A stretch of DNA of 64,000 nucleotides from Erwinia sp. JUb26 (GCF_003751505.1 NZ_RJVB01000005.1:372001-436000); one strand, 5' to 3'. Numbered from the stretch's first letter, positions 50,620 to 62,358 are shown. Translations and numbers: made by a program. The notes: generated by a model from the letters alone, not told the origin.

Positions 50620-51826
<1,207 letters not shown>

Positions 51827-51870
51827 GACGCTGAAACTCTCCTGCCCCGCTCGGGCTATGTCGCGTGTCG

Positions 51871-51900
51871 TATAAAACTGCCTTTACTCTTTTGAGTCAA
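51871..51900 (-). promoter_or_regulatory. Candidate atp promoter nearer to atpI
   Basis: On the minus strand TTGACT (51895-51900), an 18-bp spacer and TTTATA (51871-51876), 45 bp upstream of atpI. Confidence 0.5.
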
Positions 51901-51918
51901 GCAGCAAAAAACGTGCAA

Positions 51919-51946
51919 ATTATACGGGGCGCACCTGTGATTTCAA
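51919..51946 (-). promoter_or_regulatory. Candidate main atp operon promoter
   Basis: On the minus strand TTGAAA (51941-51946), a 16-bp spacer and a perfect TATAAT (51919-51924), about 92 bp upstream of atpI. Confidence 0.7.
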
Positions 51947-51949
51947 TGG

Positions 51950-52590
51950 ATAAGTAGAGAAAAGGTGAACAATTATTTAAAATTCTTTCCAGCGGCCTAT
52001 TTTCCGAAACAAATGACTTCCGCCCGACTGGTCCATTTTTCTGAAATAAAGAGGCTAATTTGCTCACAAAGCGTGCGGAAGATCACAAATTAGTAATATC
52101 ATTTCGAGTAGAGAAACAAGATCGATGCTAATAATTATTACAACAACCCAAACAAACATTTAATTATCAGTATCTTATATTTAGTCTGTTAGCAAAACAG
52201 ACCATTATCCTGATTAAATCCGCTTATTGACATCGCCAGCAAATATTTAACAACTTGAAAGCCATTACTTACGAGAATTTATTAAGAAGATATATTTTCT
52301 CGCGTGACTATTCTGTCTCTAAAATGCCACGGACAAGGTGATCGTTGTGATAATAAATTGTGAATGGGACGTTAAATGTAAACGAAGTTGTCAATGCGTT
52401 TCCGCGTTCTGATTTAACCCTATGGCAACAGCTCCGTCCAGGCTGATTGGTCTGAAAAAAATGAAAAAATGATGACCGGTTGAAAAGCGGCAGCGCGTAG
52501 ATCGCCTTAAATGCACGAAAAAATCATACAAATTCAATGGGTATTGGCCGATGATACCCTGAATTATCGCCACCTGACAGCGTAAAAATG
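51950..52590. other. Long AT-rich region between atpI and rsmG
   Basis: About 640 bp without a supported gene. The part from about 51960 to 52380 is strikingly AT-rich next to the GC-rich coding DNA. Open frames here are short and mostly antisense extensions. I see no tRNA, palindromic repeat or clear small RNA. It may include upstream promoter elements or nucleoid-protein binding DNA. Confidence 0.55.
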
Positions 52591-52593
52591 GCG

Positions 52594-52632
52594 AAAAAAA
52601 AACCGCCAGCATTGATACAGGCAGTTTTTTTT
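52594..52632. terminator. Bidirectional terminator after rsmG
   Basis: An A-run, CCGCC, a 12-nt loop, GGCAG and eight T form a hairpin with one internal mismatch, 12 bp from the rsmG stop. T-tracts exist on both strands. Confidence 0.8.
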
Positions 52633-52643
52633 CACTTAAAAAA

Positions 52644-53264
52644 TCAGTTTTTTGCCGAAATGACCACCAGATGGCGTTCACCCTCCAGCTCAGGAACGGC
52701 GAGAGAGGCGACCTTTTCAACAACGAAGCCCGCCGGCAGAGCAGCGATCTCATCCTGAGGAAGCTGGCCTTTCAGCGCGTAAAAACGCCCCTCTGAACCC
52801 GGCAGGTGGTGACACCAGCTGACCATATCGTTCAGCGACGCAAATGCGCGACTAATCACGCCATCAAACGGCGGATCAGCAGGAAAATCTTCAACGCGGC
52901 TTTGTACCGGAGTAATGTTCTCTAGTTTTAGCTCATGCTGGACCTGTCGCAGGAAACGCACGCGCTTACCCAGGCTGTCCAGCAGCGTGAAGTGTGCCTG
53001 CGGGCGCACAATGGCCAGCGGCACGCCGGGAAGCCCGGGGCCGGTTCCCACATCGATAAAGCGCTCACCTTCCAGATGAGGTTCCACTACGATACTGTCG
53101 AGTATATGGCGCACCAGCATCTGTTCAGGATCGCGGACGGAGGTCAGGTTATAGGCCTTATTCCATTTGTGCAGCATGTCCACGTAGCCAACTAGCTGCT
53201 GTTTTTGCAGATCGGTCAGGGAAATGCTGGCGCTCTTAAGCAGGGCGGAAAGTTTGTTAATCAC
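52644..53264 (-). CDS. rsmG: 16S rRNA (guanine-N7)-methyltransferase RsmG
   Basis: A 206-residue SAM-dependent methyltransferase that modifies G527 of 16S rRNA. The SAM motif is [18 protein letters not shown], followed by [17 protein letters not shown] and [19 protein letters not shown]. The start is GTG, as in E. coli. It follows mnmG with an 82-bp gap holding a perfect hairpin. Confidence 0.97.
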   Translation of the reverse strand: MINKLSALLKSASISLTDLQKQQLVGYVDMLHKWNKAYNLTSVRDPEQMLVRHILDSIVVEPHLEGERFIDVGTGPGLPGVPLAIVRPQAHFTLLDSLGKRVRFLRQVQHELKLENITPVQSRVEDFPADPPFDGVISRAFASLNDMVSWCHHLPGSEGRFYALKGQLPQDEIAALPAGFVVEKVASLAVPELEGERHLVVISAKN

Positions 53265-53308
53265 AGGCGATGGTCCAGAAAATGAATAATGACGACAGCA
53301 GAAATGCC

Positions 53309-53340
53309 GGCCTGGGGCGAATTCTAATCAGCCCCAGGCC
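53309..53340 (-). terminator. Hairpin between mnmG and rsmG
   Basis: Perfect 10-bp arms GGCCTGGGGC (53309-53318) and GCCCCAGGCC (53331-53340) with a 12-nt loop, 6 bp after the mnmG stop. It has no T-tract and probably tunes read-through into rsmG. Confidence 0.55.
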
Positions 53341-53346
53341 CGGTTC

Positions 53347-55236
53347 TTACGCGCTTTTGCGCAGCAGTCCCTGCTTTTTAAGGTAGATAAGCAGAATGGA
53401 GATCGCCGCAGGCGTAACGCCGGAAATACGCGAAGCCTGGCCGATCGATCCTGGTTTGTGATCGTTGAGTTTGGCGATCACCTCGTTAGACAGACCGCTG
53501 ACCTGACGATAATCCAGTTCCAAAGGCAGCAGGGTATTTTCGTTACGCTGCTGTCTGTCGATCTCTTCCTGCTGACGCGCAATGTAGCCTTCGTACTTAA
53601 CCTGAATTTCAACCTGCTCGGCGGCCTGCTCATCGCTCAGCGCCGGTGCGAAAGTGCTCAGCGTCATCAGCTGCTGATAGGTCATTTCCGGGCGACGCAG
53701 CAAATCTTCACCGCTGGCTTCTTTGGTCAGCGGTGCGCTGAGGACCGTATTGACCTCATCAACGGTCGCGGATTTCGGGTGAACCCAGATATCACGCAGG
53801 CGCTGGCGTTCCAGTTCGATGCGCTCCAGTTTTTCATTGAAGCGCGCCCAGCGGGCGTCATCGACCAGCCCCAGTTCGCGACCGGCAGCGGTCAGGCGCA
53901 GATCGGCGTTGTCTTCACGCAGCATCAGGCGGTATTCCGCGCGTGAGGTAAACATGCGGTACGGCTCTTTCGTGCCCAGGGTGCAGAGATCGTCAACCAG
54001 CACGCCAAGATAAGCCTGATCGCGGCGTGGCGCCCAGCTCTCTTTATCCGCAGAGAAACGACCGGCATTCAGCCCGGCCAGCAGTCCCTGGGCGGCGGCT
54101 TCTTCATAGCCGGTGGTGCCGTTGATCTGTCCGGCAAAGAACAACCCCTGAATATATTTACTTTCCAGCGACGGTTTCAGATCGCGCGGGTCGAAGAAAT
54201 CGTACTCAATGGCGTAGCCAGGGCGCACGATTTTGGCGTTTTCCATTCCCTGCATGGAACGGACGATCTGCATCTGCACATCGAACGGCAGGCTGGTGGA
54301 GATGCCGTTAGGGTAAACTTCATTGCTGGTCAGGCCTTCCGGTTCCAGGAAGATCTGATGCGCGTTACGATCGGCAAAGCGCATGACTTTGTCTTCGATC
54401 GACGGGCAGTAGCGAGGTCCGATCCCTTCGATGATCCCGGCATACATCGGGCTGCGATCGAGGTTATTACGGATCACATCGTGGGTTTTCTCATTGGTGT
54501 AGGTGATGTAGCACGGCACCTGCTGTGGATGCTGAGCCACATTGCCCATGAACGAGAAGACCGGCAGCGGGGTATCGCCGTGCTGGGTTGCCAGCACTGA
54601 AAAATCAATTGTGCGGGCATCAATACGCGGAGGCGTACCGGTTTTCAGGCGGTTAACGCGCAGCGGCAGTTCACGGAGGCGGCGCGCTAGTGGAATGGAT
54701 GGCGGATCGCCTGCACGGCCACCGCTGTAGTTATCCAGTCCGATATGGATCTTGCCATCGAGGAACGTCCCAACGGTCAGCACCACGGCTTTCGCGCGGA
54801 ACTTCAGGCCCATCTGCGTCACGGCACCGACGACGCGATCGTTTTCGACAATCAGATCCTCAACCGCCTGCTGGAAGATCATCAGGTTCGGCTGGTTCTC
54901 CAGCGCGGTGCGAACCGCCTGACGATACAGCACGCGATCCGCCTGAGCGCGGGTTGCCCTGACGGCAGGCCCTTTGCTTGCGTTTAGTATCCTAAACTGG
55001 ATGCCGGCCTGGTCAATAGCATGGGCCATCAGCCCACCCAGTGCATCCACTTCTTTAACCAGATGTCCTTTCCCGATACCCCCGATCGCCGGATTGCAGG
55101 ACATTTGCCCGAGCGTATCGATGTTGTGGGTTAATAACAGGGTTTGTTGACCCATACGGGCAGCCGCCATTGCAGCTTCGGTTCCCGCATGACCACCACC
55201 GATGATGATGACGTCAAAGGGATCTGGATAAAACAT
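53347..55236 (-). CDS. mnmG: tRNA uridine-5-carboxymethylaminomethyl modification enzyme MnmG
   Basis: A 629-residue FAD enzyme (E. coli 629) that works with MnmE on U34 of tRNA. The FAD-binding motif [20 protein letters not shown] is near the start, and the family signatures [12 protein letters not shown] and [17 protein letters not shown] contain the conserved Cys and the NAD-binding region. ATG 55236 is chosen ([15 protein letters not shown]). It borders oriC on the left, as in E. coli, and its transcription away from oriC can affect initiation. Confidence 0.98.
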   Translation of the reverse strand: MFYPDPFDVIIIGGGHAGTEAAMAAARMGQQTLLLTHNIDTLGQMSCNPAIGGIGKGHLVKEVDALGGLMAHAIDQAGIQFRILNASKGPAVRATRAQADRVLYRQAVRTALENQPNLMIFQQAVEDLIVENDRVVGAVTQMGLKFRAKAVVLTVGTFLDGKIHIGLDNYSGGRAGDPPSIPLARRLRELPLRVNRLKTGTPPRIDARTIDFSVLATQHGDTPLPVFSFMGNVAQHPQQVPCYITYTNEKTHDVIRNNLDRSPMYAGIIEGIGPRYCPSIEDKVMRFADRNAHQIFLEPEGLTSNEVYPNGISTSLPFDVQMQIVRSMQGMENAKIVRPGYAIEYDFFDPRDLKPSLESKYIQGLFFAGQINGTTGYEEAAAQGLLAGLNAGRFSADKESWAPRRDQAYLGVLVDDLCTLGTKEPYRMFTSRAEYRLMLREDNADLRLTAAGRELGLVDDARWARFNEKLERIELERQRLRDIWVHPKSATVDEVNTVLSAPLTKEASGEDLLRRPEMTYQQLMTLSTFAPALSDEQAAEQVEIQVKYEGYIARQQEEIDRQQRNENTLLPLELDYRQVSGLSNEVIAKLNDHKPGSIGQASRISGVTPAAISILLIYLKKQGLLRKSA

Positions 55237-55320
55237 GGTACTGCACCTCGCGGTTTGTGCGATTAAGGGACTGTTGTCTGGGGTGTGAATTCTACTCAAC
55301 TTTAGACGACGGGGAAAGCG

Positions 55321-55600
55321 GCGGGATCTTCACGTATTAAAAAGAAGATCTTTTTTATTTAAAGATCTCTTTATTAGATCTTCTATTAGGATCGACCGTT
55401 TCTGTGGATAAGCGCTTTTTGCTGATAAGGATCAACCGATTAAGAAGGATCATTAGCTGTGAATGATCGGTGATCCCGATCCGTATAAGCTGGGATCTAA
55501 ATCACTAGTTATTCACAGGCCCAGGCAAGGTATCAAGTTGTTCTTTGGATAACAACCGGTTATTACCGTGTTTTAAGCTTAGTTATCCACAGACGAATGC
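55321..55600. other. oriC: Chromosomal replication origin oriC
   Basis: The region between mnmG and mioC aligns with E. coli oriC. From left: three AT-rich 13-mers; DnaA box R1 TGTGGATAA (55403-55411); an IHF site GATCAACCGATTA (55430-55442); the R5M-like TCCGTATAA (55480-55488); R2 TTATTCACA (55509-55517); R3 TTTGGATAA (55544-55552); and R4 TTATCCACA (55583-55591). Eleven GATC sites fall between 55325 and 55498, fitting Dam/SeqA control. The R2 box differs from the E. coli TTATACACA. Confidence 0.97.
55347..55389 (+). other. DNA unwinding element: three 13-mer repeats of oriC
   Basis: L GATCTTTTTTATT (55347-55359), M GATCTCTTTATTA (55364-55376) and R GATCTTCTATTAG (55377-55389) match the GATCTNTTNTTTT family of 13-mers where DnaA opens the duplex. 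M and R are directly adjacent, without the spacing of E. coli. Confidence 0.9.
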
Positions 55601-55702
55601 TGGAAAATCAGGCGAAAAAGCACATAATTTACAAAACTCAGGGGCTGAAACGTGACGATCGGGCGGATCAACGAGGCGATCTCAGCCCGATCGAGGTGTT
55701 AT

Positions 55703-56143
55703 TCAGATCGAATCCTTCCAGGTTTCCACCCAAACACCGGCAGGATCCTCAGGAATTTCATGTTCGAGAACGTCGATTTTCAGGCAGTCGCCAATGCGTT
55801 TCGCACCCAGCGAGCTCAGCAGCGTCTCAAACTGATCGATGGCACCACAGAACAGGTCGTATTCACGGTTGCCAATGCCCACCGCGCCGTAGCGCAGATT
55901 GCTCAGATCCGGCTGCTGTTCCTTTATAGCGTCAAAGAACGGCTGGATATTTTCAGGCAGTTCACCGGCACCGTGAGTTGAGCTCACCACCAGCCAGATC
56001 CCTTCAGGCTGTACTTCATCCAGTTCCGGACCGTACAGCGTCTCGGTGGTATAACCTGCCTCGTTCAGCTTTTCAGCCAGATGATCGGCAACGTATTCTG
56101 CGCTGCCTAAGGTGCTGCCACTGATTAAGGTAATGTCGGCCAT
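55703..56143 (-). CDS. mioC: Flavodoxin-like protein MioC
   Basis: A 146-residue FMN-binding protein (E. coli 147). The phosphate-binding loop ITLISGSTLGSAEYVADHL and the flavin-contacting STHGAGELPENI and GIGNREYDLFCGAI are intact. The E. coli protein supports biotin synthase in vitro. It is transcribed towards and into oriC; a TTACCCACA-type DnaA-box variant (56204-56212, inverse) lies upstream of the start and could mediate DnaA control of this promoter. Confidence 0.96.
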   Translation of the reverse strand: MADITLISGSTLGSAEYVADHLAEKLNEAGYTTETLYGPELDEVQPEGIWLVVSSTHGAGELPENIQPFFDAIKEQQPDLSNLRYGAVGIGNREYDLFCGAIDQFETLLSSLGAKRIGDCLKIDVLEHEIPEDPAGVWVETWKDSI

Positions 56144-56320
56144 GATGGGATCCCTGAGTCACAAAGGGGGGCATTGTACTCTGTGATCAGGTTGGGATCT
56201 ACCTGTGGGTAAGTGGGGGTATTACGTCGATACAGTATTAAGCACTAAGGAAAACATCTGTGCATAAAATGATTCACAGGATCGTCCGGAAATCGTTCGG
56301 GAGAGGGGATAACTCCCCGA

Positions 56321-56782
56321 TCAGGGCTTGATCGCCCTCATGATCGGGTTCTGCAGCGAGATTAGTGTTTCGGTGGACTGGATTTCGTCTATGGTCTGGA
56401 TCTTGTTGATCAATACCAACTGTAATGCATCAATAGAACGGCACATCACCTTGATAAAAATACTGTAATGCCCTGTGGTGTACCAGGCTTCCACTACCTC
56501 GTCCAGCTGTTCAAGTTTGGCTACGGCTGCCGGGTAGTCTCTGGCACTTTTTAGAATGATGCCAATAAAGCAGCAGACGTCGTAACCCAGCTGCTTCGGA
56601 TCGATTTCAACCCGCGTACCTTTAATGATCCCCGCCTGCTTCATCTTTTCTACGCGCACGTGGATGGTGCCGGGGCTGACGTTAAACTGCTTTGCCAGCT
56701 CGGCGTAGGCGGTACGGGCGTTGTCCATCAGGGCAATCAGAATGCCGCGATCGAGATTATCGGGCTGCATATTTTCGGCCAT
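56321..56782 (-). CDS. asnC: Lrp/AsnC-family regulator AsnC
   Basis: A 153-residue regulator (E. coli 152). The N-terminal helix-turn-helix is DNLDRGILIALMDNARTAYAELAKQFNVSPGTIHVRVEKM and the C-terminal RAM effector domain holds YTTGHYSIFIKVMCRSIDAL. ATG 56782 is used, with GGAG 6 bases upstream; the frame is open to 56851. In E. coli AsnC responds to asparagine and activates the divergent asnA. Here no asnA is next to it; ovoA occupies that side, on the same strand as asnC. Confidence 0.94.
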   Translation of the reverse strand: MAENMQPDNLDRGILIALMDNARTAYAELAKQFNVSPGTIHVRVEKMKQAGIIKGTRVEIDPKQLGYDVCCFIGIILKSARDYPAAVAKLEQLDEVVEAWYTTGHYSIFIKVMCRSIDALQLVLINKIQTIDEIQSTETLISLQNPIMRAIKP

Positions 56783-56866
56783 AGCGGCTCCATGATTAAT
56801 TACCGGCGATCGGAATAGCGCTACTGTGCGGGATAGTGAAGACGATGGCAAATCGATTGACGTGAA

Positions 56867-56890
56867 CCGCAGGCACCGGCGTGCCTGCGG
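56867..56890 (-). terminator. Hairpin after ovoA
   Basis: Perfect 10-bp arms CCGCAGGCAC (56867-56876) and GTGCCTGCGG (56881-56890), loop CGGC, 12 bp after the ovoA stop. There is no strong T-tract. Confidence 0.6.
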
Positions 56891-56901
56891 GATTAGAGAT
56901 A

Positions 56902-59043
56902 TCAGCGCTTACGCCACAGGGTCAGCTGTGCCAGCGTATGCTGATATTTACGCGCCGTTTCGCGAATGACAAACGGGATATCCTGCGCGGGGGCGATCTC
57001 TTCAAAATCCGCCGCCAGCAGCCGCTGCAACGCCTGGTAAGTGGTCAACGCTTCGCCGTTTTCGCGTATCCCACCGAGCCAGTTTTCCTTCGGCGTATAT
57101 TCTTCCAGCCAGGTATAAGGGGAGGAGAGCACCAGTACGCCGCCGCTGCGGATCATGCCGCTGATATCCTGCAGGAAGCGTTTGGGCTGACGTAAACGGT
57201 CGATCAGATTGGAGGCCAGCACCAGATCGTAGTGTTCAGGCTGCGGCTTCAGGTTGCAGGCATCGCCCTGCACGAACTGAATGCGGCTGGCCTGATGGCT
57301 GTCCAGACCAAAATCTTTCAATCTGACCTGACGATACTCCACCAGATCGCCCTCTTCCTGGGTGACATAGCGGAAGTCTTCACCGCCGGTCAGCTGCAGC
57401 GCGACATCGATAAAGCGCGCCGAATAGTCCATGCCCACCACCTGCTCGAAGTGACGCGCCAGTTCAAAGCTGGCACGGCCGGTGGCGCAGCCGAGATCCA
57501 GCGCGCGCTGCCGTTTATCCGTCAGTCCGCAGGCGATTTCCACCAGCGCATGTGCATAGTTGGCTACGCCGAAATACTCCGGGCCGTACTGGAAATCGAG
57601 ATACTGCGATACCATGGTGTCGGTTTCGTACGGGTTTTGCGCCATGGTTTCCTGATGGCTGGAGACGACATAGCGGAATCCGGCATGCTGGAAGAAGTGG
57701 CGGCGGAACGCATAGCGAGCAGATTTCAGCGCCTCGTTGCCGGTGGAGATCCAGCTGCCGCCCTTGATCAGCGCATGTTTACCGTCAAAGGTGGGCGTGG
57801 AGAAGTCGTCGTACAGCGGGTGCACGCGAAAGCCTTCAAAACCGTTAATGGGCGTGGTGGTCCACTGCCACACGTTGCCAATCAGGTCGAAGAACTCCCC
57901 CTGGCTGAAACGATCGACCGGGCAGGATGAAGCCCAGTAAGCCAGATTGATATTACCCGGCGTTGATTCCCAGTCGGGCTGATCGCCCGCGACCTGCTCG
58001 CGCAGCAGCATCCATTCGCTCTCTGCCGGGAGCTGGATGGATTTGCCGGTCTCTTCTGCCTTCCAGCGGCAGAAGGCCGCGGCCTCGAGCTGATTCACTT
58101 CGGCGGGCCAGTCCCACGGCATCGGCACTTCTTCCGTCATTAGCCGCAGCCGCAGGGTATCCGGCCGTTCGGCGCTGCCGACCCAAAAGGTTGGCATGGT
58201 GGCTTTGGAAAAATCGCGCCAGCCCTGGCCTTCTTCATCCCACCAGCGGGATTGCTGATAGCCACCCGCCGCCACAAACGTGAAAAACTCGGCGTTGCTG
58301 ACCAGCATTTTACTGGCGCGAAACGGCTTCACTTCGCTCACGTGCGTGCCGTATTCGTTATCCCAGCCGTAGGTCGGGTCGGTTTTTCCCTGGGTAACAT
58401 GGCCACCGGCGACGGCGATCAGTGCATTTTCCGGCACCGTAAGACGATCGTGGCGGGCTTCGGTGCAGGCCGGCCAGTGGGGCTGCGGATTAACCCATCC
58501 GATCGGCAGCTGGCGCATCAGCACGCTGGAGGTCTCCAGGTGGATGCGTTCGTGTTCAATCCCCATCAGGATCACCCACGCCGGGCTGTCCCAGCCGATG
58601 GGCAACGACAGCGGCATTTCTGCAATAAACTGTTCGACGTGCGCGCGCACCTTGCCACGATAGTCTCGCAGTTCGCTAACCGACGGCCAGCTGTAGTGGC
58701 TGTTATCCAGATCGTCCCAGCTCATTTCATCAACGCCGATCGCCATCATGGCTTCGATCCGGTCATCAATTCGGGCGTCAATCAGCCTGCCCGCCATCAG
58801 TTTATTAATGTAGAAGGTGGCGGTATGGCCAAAATAGAAGATCAGCGGATGGCGTAGCGGGATCGCTTTGTTGTAATACGCCCGCTCGTCCGCCAGGCAG
58901 TCAAACAGGCGCTCGTAGAGTTCCCAGGTCTGGCGAAAGTAGGCGAGCAGCTGCTGCCGTTTTTGTTCGGGATCGCCGCCGTTAAGAAGAAGCGTGCGGG
59001 TAGGGGCGGGAAGCCCGCTCTGATGTTGTTGTTGTGCTGTCAC
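56902..59043 (-). CDS. ovoA: OvoA: 5-histidylcysteine sulfoxide synthase with methyltransferase domain (ovothiol synthesis)
   Basis: A 713-residue three-domain protein. The DinB-like N-terminus carries the iron ligands as HERIHLE (HX3HXE, His164/His168) with a further His near residue 73. The formylglycine-generating-enzyme-like domain (about 205-460) includes GGSWISTGNEALKSARYAFRRHF-type FGE motifs. The C-terminal SAM methyltransferase starts near 480, with ALDLGCATGRASFELA. OvoA joins cysteine to histidine C5 using O2, and the last domain probably N-methylates the thiol product. The start is GTG with GGAG 6 bases upstream. The Erwinia tasmaniensis enzyme, the founding example, also lies near the origin. 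Confidence 0.93.
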   Translation of the reverse strand: MTAQQQHQSGLPAPTRTLLLNGGDPEQKRQQLLAYFRQTWELYERLFDCLADERAYYNKAIPLRHPLIFYFGHTATFYINKLMAGRLIDARIDDRIEAMMAIGVDEMSWDDLDNSHYSWPSVSELRDYRGKVRAHVEQFIAEMPLSLPIGWDSPAWVILMGIEHERIHLETSSVLMRQLPIGWVNPQPHWPACTEARHDRLTVPENALIAVAGGHVTQGKTDPTYGWDNEYGTHVSEVKPFRASKMLVSNAEFFTFVAAGGYQQSRWWDEEGQGWRDFSKATMPTFWVGSAERPDTLRLRLMTEEVPMPWDWPAEVNQLEAAAFCRWKAEETGKSIQLPAESEWMLLREQVAGDQPDWESTPGNINLAYWASSCPVDRFSQGEFFDLIGNVWQWTTTPINGFEGFRVHPLYDDFSTPTFDGKHALIKGGSWISTGNEALKSARYAFRRHFFQHAGFRYVVSSHQETMAQNPYETDTMVSQYLDFQYGPEYFGVANYAHALVEIACGLTDKRQRALDLGCATGRASFELARHFEQVVGMDYSARFIDVALQLTGGEDFRYVTQEEGDLVEYRQVRLKDFGLDSHQASRIQFVQGDACNLKPQPEHYDLVLASNLIDRLRQPKRFLQDISGMIRSGGVLVLSSPYTWLEEYTPKENWLGGIRENGEALTTYQALQRLLAADFEEIAPAQDIPFVIRETARKYQHTLAQLTLWRKR

Positions 59044-59137
59044 GTGATGCTCCCATCTGCCTGTTGGCTAAAGCCGAGATATGACTATAGCAAATAAGGT
59101 TTGCCGCATTTTGCGCAAAGGGCGAAGGGGAGGGGGA

Positions 59138-60598
59138 TTAGCGTTGCCAGCGGCGCAGCAGGCGGCTTTTCAGTCCGGTGTCGAAGCGCCAGATATGGTT
59201 AAAGATGCGCATGATGGCCGGTTTTCCATGATCGGACATGGCAACGGCATGGAAGCGCTGCTGCTGGCGATTCTGGTGATCGCGAACGCGTTTAACCAGC
59301 TCTTCCGGCAGGCGCTGGGCGATGAAATCCGAGAGGATAACCGCATCGGCATCCTGCCACGGGCTGCTGCTGAGTTTTTTCAGCACTTCATCCAGGCAGG
59401 CGGCGAGATCGGTGCCGCCGCGAAAGCGCTGGCTGAGGAAACGGATCGCCTGGCTGATGCCGTCTCCGGCGGTCAGCTCATAGCCGACGACCTCGTGCGC
59501 AAAAAGCATGATGTAACAGCGGCGGTTGTCCGCCAGCGCGACCTTCAGCAGCGCCAGGCAGAAGGCTTTAGCGCAGCGTTCGTTAAAACCGCCCATCGAT
59601 CCGGAGGTATCAACGCAGACGATAAACGGCCCGCGCGGCTGTTCGTCATGATGCTGATGGACCACGGGCCGTTCGGTGATTTTTTCGTGCCAGCTTTCTC
59701 CCTGCAGCCGATAGGTCAGCAGCCGTTTTTCCACCAGCCGACGGTAAAATTCGAATTCCAGTTCGCTGATGCCGAGGGTGGCCAGCTCCGGCGGCAGCAG
59801 GCGCAGGATATCATCGCTCTGATGCAGCCCGTTGACCTCCTCCGGCACGCTTTCCGGCTCGCGTACCAGCTGGTGGAACGCTTCCAGCGGCGCGTCTTCC
59901 GCCTGCACGGCTTTGGCTTCACGGCTGCGGCCGAGCTGTTCAGCCAGCTTCATCAGCTCGGGCTGCCCCGCCAGGAAATCGCCGTACTGCACGATCAACT
60001 GATAATCCTCACGCTGCAGCGAGCTGCGGGTGAGATCCCACAGTCTGCCCGCCGCCGCTTCATCATCGCTGGCCAGCACCGGGGCCAGCTGGCCGCTCAT
60101 CGCCAGCCGGTGCTGTAGCTCGGCCAGCAGCTTGTCGCGCTCCTGGTCCAGCAGCTGCTGGTTCAGCGACAGGGTTTGCAGGGTCAGGCTCAGCCGCCAG
60201 CGCTGTAAAAACAGCGTCTGCTGTGCCGCACTCAGGTGACCTGCCTCCGTATGTTCCACCAGGTGACGGGCTTTTTCGGCAAATGGAGAGTGACTGGCAT
60301 CCAGCCACGTGAGCAGTTCGGGCAGCTGCGCGCTGAATTCGTGCGAATTCAGCGACTGGAAATGCTGAAAGCGGCTGAACTCTTCGGCCACATCATCGGG
60401 AACCGGGGTGGATTTCAGCTGTTGTAGCACCCCGGCTTTCCAGTTGGGCAGATCGCGAGTCAGAGCATTTTTCAGCCCCGGGAATTTTTTAAAAAAGGCG
60501 GCCAGCTTTGGCGAGGCCAGCATGGCGATGGCCACTTCTTCGATCAGCTCGTTTTCGCTGATGGTTAGTAACATACTCAGCGTATCGAGTGAGATCAC
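59138..60598 (-). CDS. viaA: VWA-domain protein ViaA
   Basis: A 486-residue protein (E. coli 483). A helical N-terminal part of about 320 residues leads to a von Willebrand A domain with the MIDAS motif [10 protein letters not shown] and later FRGGTDL and LSDFIAQRL. It works with the RavA ATPase; the pair has been linked to respiratory complexes and aminoglycoside sensitivity. The start is GTG, overlapping the ravA stop as GTGA. Confidence 0.95.
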   Translation of the reverse strand: MISLDTLSMLLTISENELIEEVAIAMLASPKLAAFFKKFPGLKNALTRDLPNWKAGVLQQLKSTPVPDDVAEEFSRFQHFQSLNSHEFSAQLPELLTWLDASHSPFAEKARHLVEHTEAGHLSAAQQTLFLQRWRLSLTLQTLSLNQQLLDQERDKLLAELQHRLAMSGQLAPVLASDDEAAAGRLWDLTRSSLQREDYQLIVQYGDFLAGQPELMKLAEQLGRSREAKAVQAEDAPLEAFHQLVREPESVPEEVNGLHQSDDILRLLPPELATLGISELEFEFYRRLVEKRLLTYRLQGESWHEKITERPVVHQHHDEQPRGPFIVCVDTSGSMGGFNERCAKAFCLALLKVALADNRRCYIMLFAHEVVGYELTAGDGISQAIRFLSQRFRGGTDLAACLDEVLKKLSSSPWQDADAVILSDFIAQRLPEELVKRVRDHQNRQQQRFHAVAMSDHGKPAIMRIFNHIWRFDTGLKSRLLRRWQR

Positions 60599-62088
60599 TG
60601 ACGCGCCTGCTTCAGCTGTTCGGCTACCTGCTGCAGACTGTCCTCAACGCGGGCCAGCCAGTCATCGCTGATAAACAGGCAGCGATGGTGCTGGCTGAAC
60701 AGCGTACGCTGGGCGCGAAGCTGGGTATCCAGCTCATCAAGTGCCTGCACAATCTCTTCCGGCAGCGCCTGCTGAAGTTTACCGGGCAGCATCAGCCGCG
60801 TGCTTTGCAGACTGATATCACGCAGCGTCAGGCACTCCTGAGCGTCCACGTGCAGGTCCAGCATCTGCGCAAAGCCGATGCCGTTCAGTTTGCCGCGCAC
60901 CTCTCCGCCCTTTTGCAGCCAGTGATGCAGCGCCTCGCGGGCCAGGGTAACGTGCGTGACCTGCATATCATGCAGCGTCAGCGGCTTCTGTAGCATCAGG
61001 GTCAGCTCATCGGCGGACATTGATGCGGGCAGCTCGAAGTGGGGTTTGCGGCTGAACATGCCGCCGTGCTTCTCCAGGCGAATGGCCTGCTCCACGCTCT
61101 GCTGCTGCTGAAGCGCCAGACGGCGGGCATTAACCTGCTGCAGCTTCAGCAGAATTGGCTGCTGCTGCCACGCGTGCTGGGTTAGCAGATTATCGATTTC
61201 GCGATCCAGCAGCTTCATCGAATTCACGTCGTGCCACAGGCAGTCTTTCAGCAGGATCAGGTCGATCGGTGCAATCGAATTACGCCCGCTGTAAAAGGCG
61301 CTGGCCTGCAGCAGGTGAATGGCTTTTTTCCAGCGTCGGTCGGAGATATACGGCGCTTCAGGCTGGTTCTCTAACAGCTGACGCAGCTGGAAAATCAGTT
61401 CGAACACATCATCCGGCAGGTTCACTTTAGTAATGCCCTGCTGCCAGGCCAGATACTCCTCGTCGCTGATGCACAGCGATTCCGCTACCGGATTCTGATT
61501 TTCATCCTGCTGGTGGGTCAGCAGGCTGCGGAAATTCTGCTTCTCGTGGACGTTATCCAGCCACAGGCGGATCAGCATGCGGTCATACAGCGCTTCCAGC
61601 CCGCTGTCCGCTTCCGGCAGTTCGTTAGAGGCGGTCACCAGCAGCCGCATCGGGATTTTTTCTTCGTTGTCGCCGTTGCGAAAACGGCGTTCGTTGATAG
61701 CGGTCAGCAGGGTATTGAGGATCGCCGGGCCGGCTTTCCAGATCTCATCAAGGAAGACGATTTCCGCATCGGGCAGATAGCCTTTGGTCAGACGCTGATA
61801 GCGCCCTTCATCTTTGAGTGCCTGAATGGACAGCGGGCCAAACACCTCCTCCGGCGTTGAGAAGCGGGTCATCAGATATTCAAAGGCGCGCGAGTGCTGG
61901 AAGGCAAACTTCAGGCGACGGGCGATCAGGCTTTTAGCGATGCCCGGTGGCCCGAGTAAAAAAACGCTTTCCCCGCACAAGGCGGCAAGAAGACAGAGTC
62001 GAATCGCGTGATGGCGTTCGTAAAGTCCTTTCTCTAATGCATTGCTCAGGCGGGAAATACGCTCCGCCAGTAAGTGAGACTGGGCCAT
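60595..62088 (-). CDS. ravA: MoxR-type AAA+ ATPase RavA
   Basis: A 497-residue hexameric ATPase. Walker A is [14 protein letters not shown] (about residues 46-59), Walker B is [19 protein letters not shown], and sensor 1 is [15 protein letters not shown]. The C-terminal LARA-type region, which binds the lysine decarboxylase LdcI in E. coli, is more divergent than the ATPase. ATG 62088 gives the E. coli length (498); the frame also contains an upstream TTG at 62094. Confidence 0.96.
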   Translation of the reverse strand: MAQSHLLAERISRLSNALEKGLYERHHAIRLCLLAALCGESVFLLGPPGIAKSLIARRLKFAFQHSRAFEYLMTRFSTPEEVFGPLSIQALKDEGRYQRLTKGYLPDAEIVFLDEIWKAGPAILNTLLTAINERRFRNGDNEEKIPMRLLVTASNELPEADSGLEALYDRMLIRLWLDNVHEKQNFRSLLTHQQDENQNPVAESLCISDEEYLAWQQGITKVNLPDDVFELIFQLRQLLENQPEAPYISDRRWKKAIHLLQASAFYSGRNSIAPIDLILLKDCLWHDVNSMKLLDREIDNLLTQHAWQQQPILLKLQQVNARRLALQQQQSVEQAIRLEKHGGMFSRKPHFELPASMSADELTLMLQKPLTLHDMQVTHVTLAREALHHWLQKGGEVRGKLNGIGFAQMLDLHVDAQECLTLRDISLQSTRLMLPGKLQQALPEEIVQALDELDTQLRAQRTLFSQHHRCLFISDDWLARVEDSLQQVAEQLKQARQ

Positions 62089-62358
62089 AATCAAACATCC
62101 ATCCTTTTTCTACGGTCAGGCCAGCATCGTGGCTGGCGAGCGCAAACACTACTGACTATGATGCTTGAAAGAGTTGATAGCAGTCAGCTTTTTTATTATC
62201 AAAGGGTGACACTGGCCATTGAAGTTAGTTCCGATTGGGTGATATCCCGTCAATAAACAATAGGCATTCATGATGAATCATGCATACTGTGCGCTTTTTG
62301 ATAGCCAGGTAAACTGTGCGCAATCCCGCGCTGGCCTGCTGCAACAAAAGATTAACCT
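62089..62358. other. Divergent ravA/kup promoter region
   Basis: A 270-bp gap between divergent genes that must hold both promoters. I could not assign a convincing -35/-10 pair, and see no repeat or RNA gene. Confidence 0.5.
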
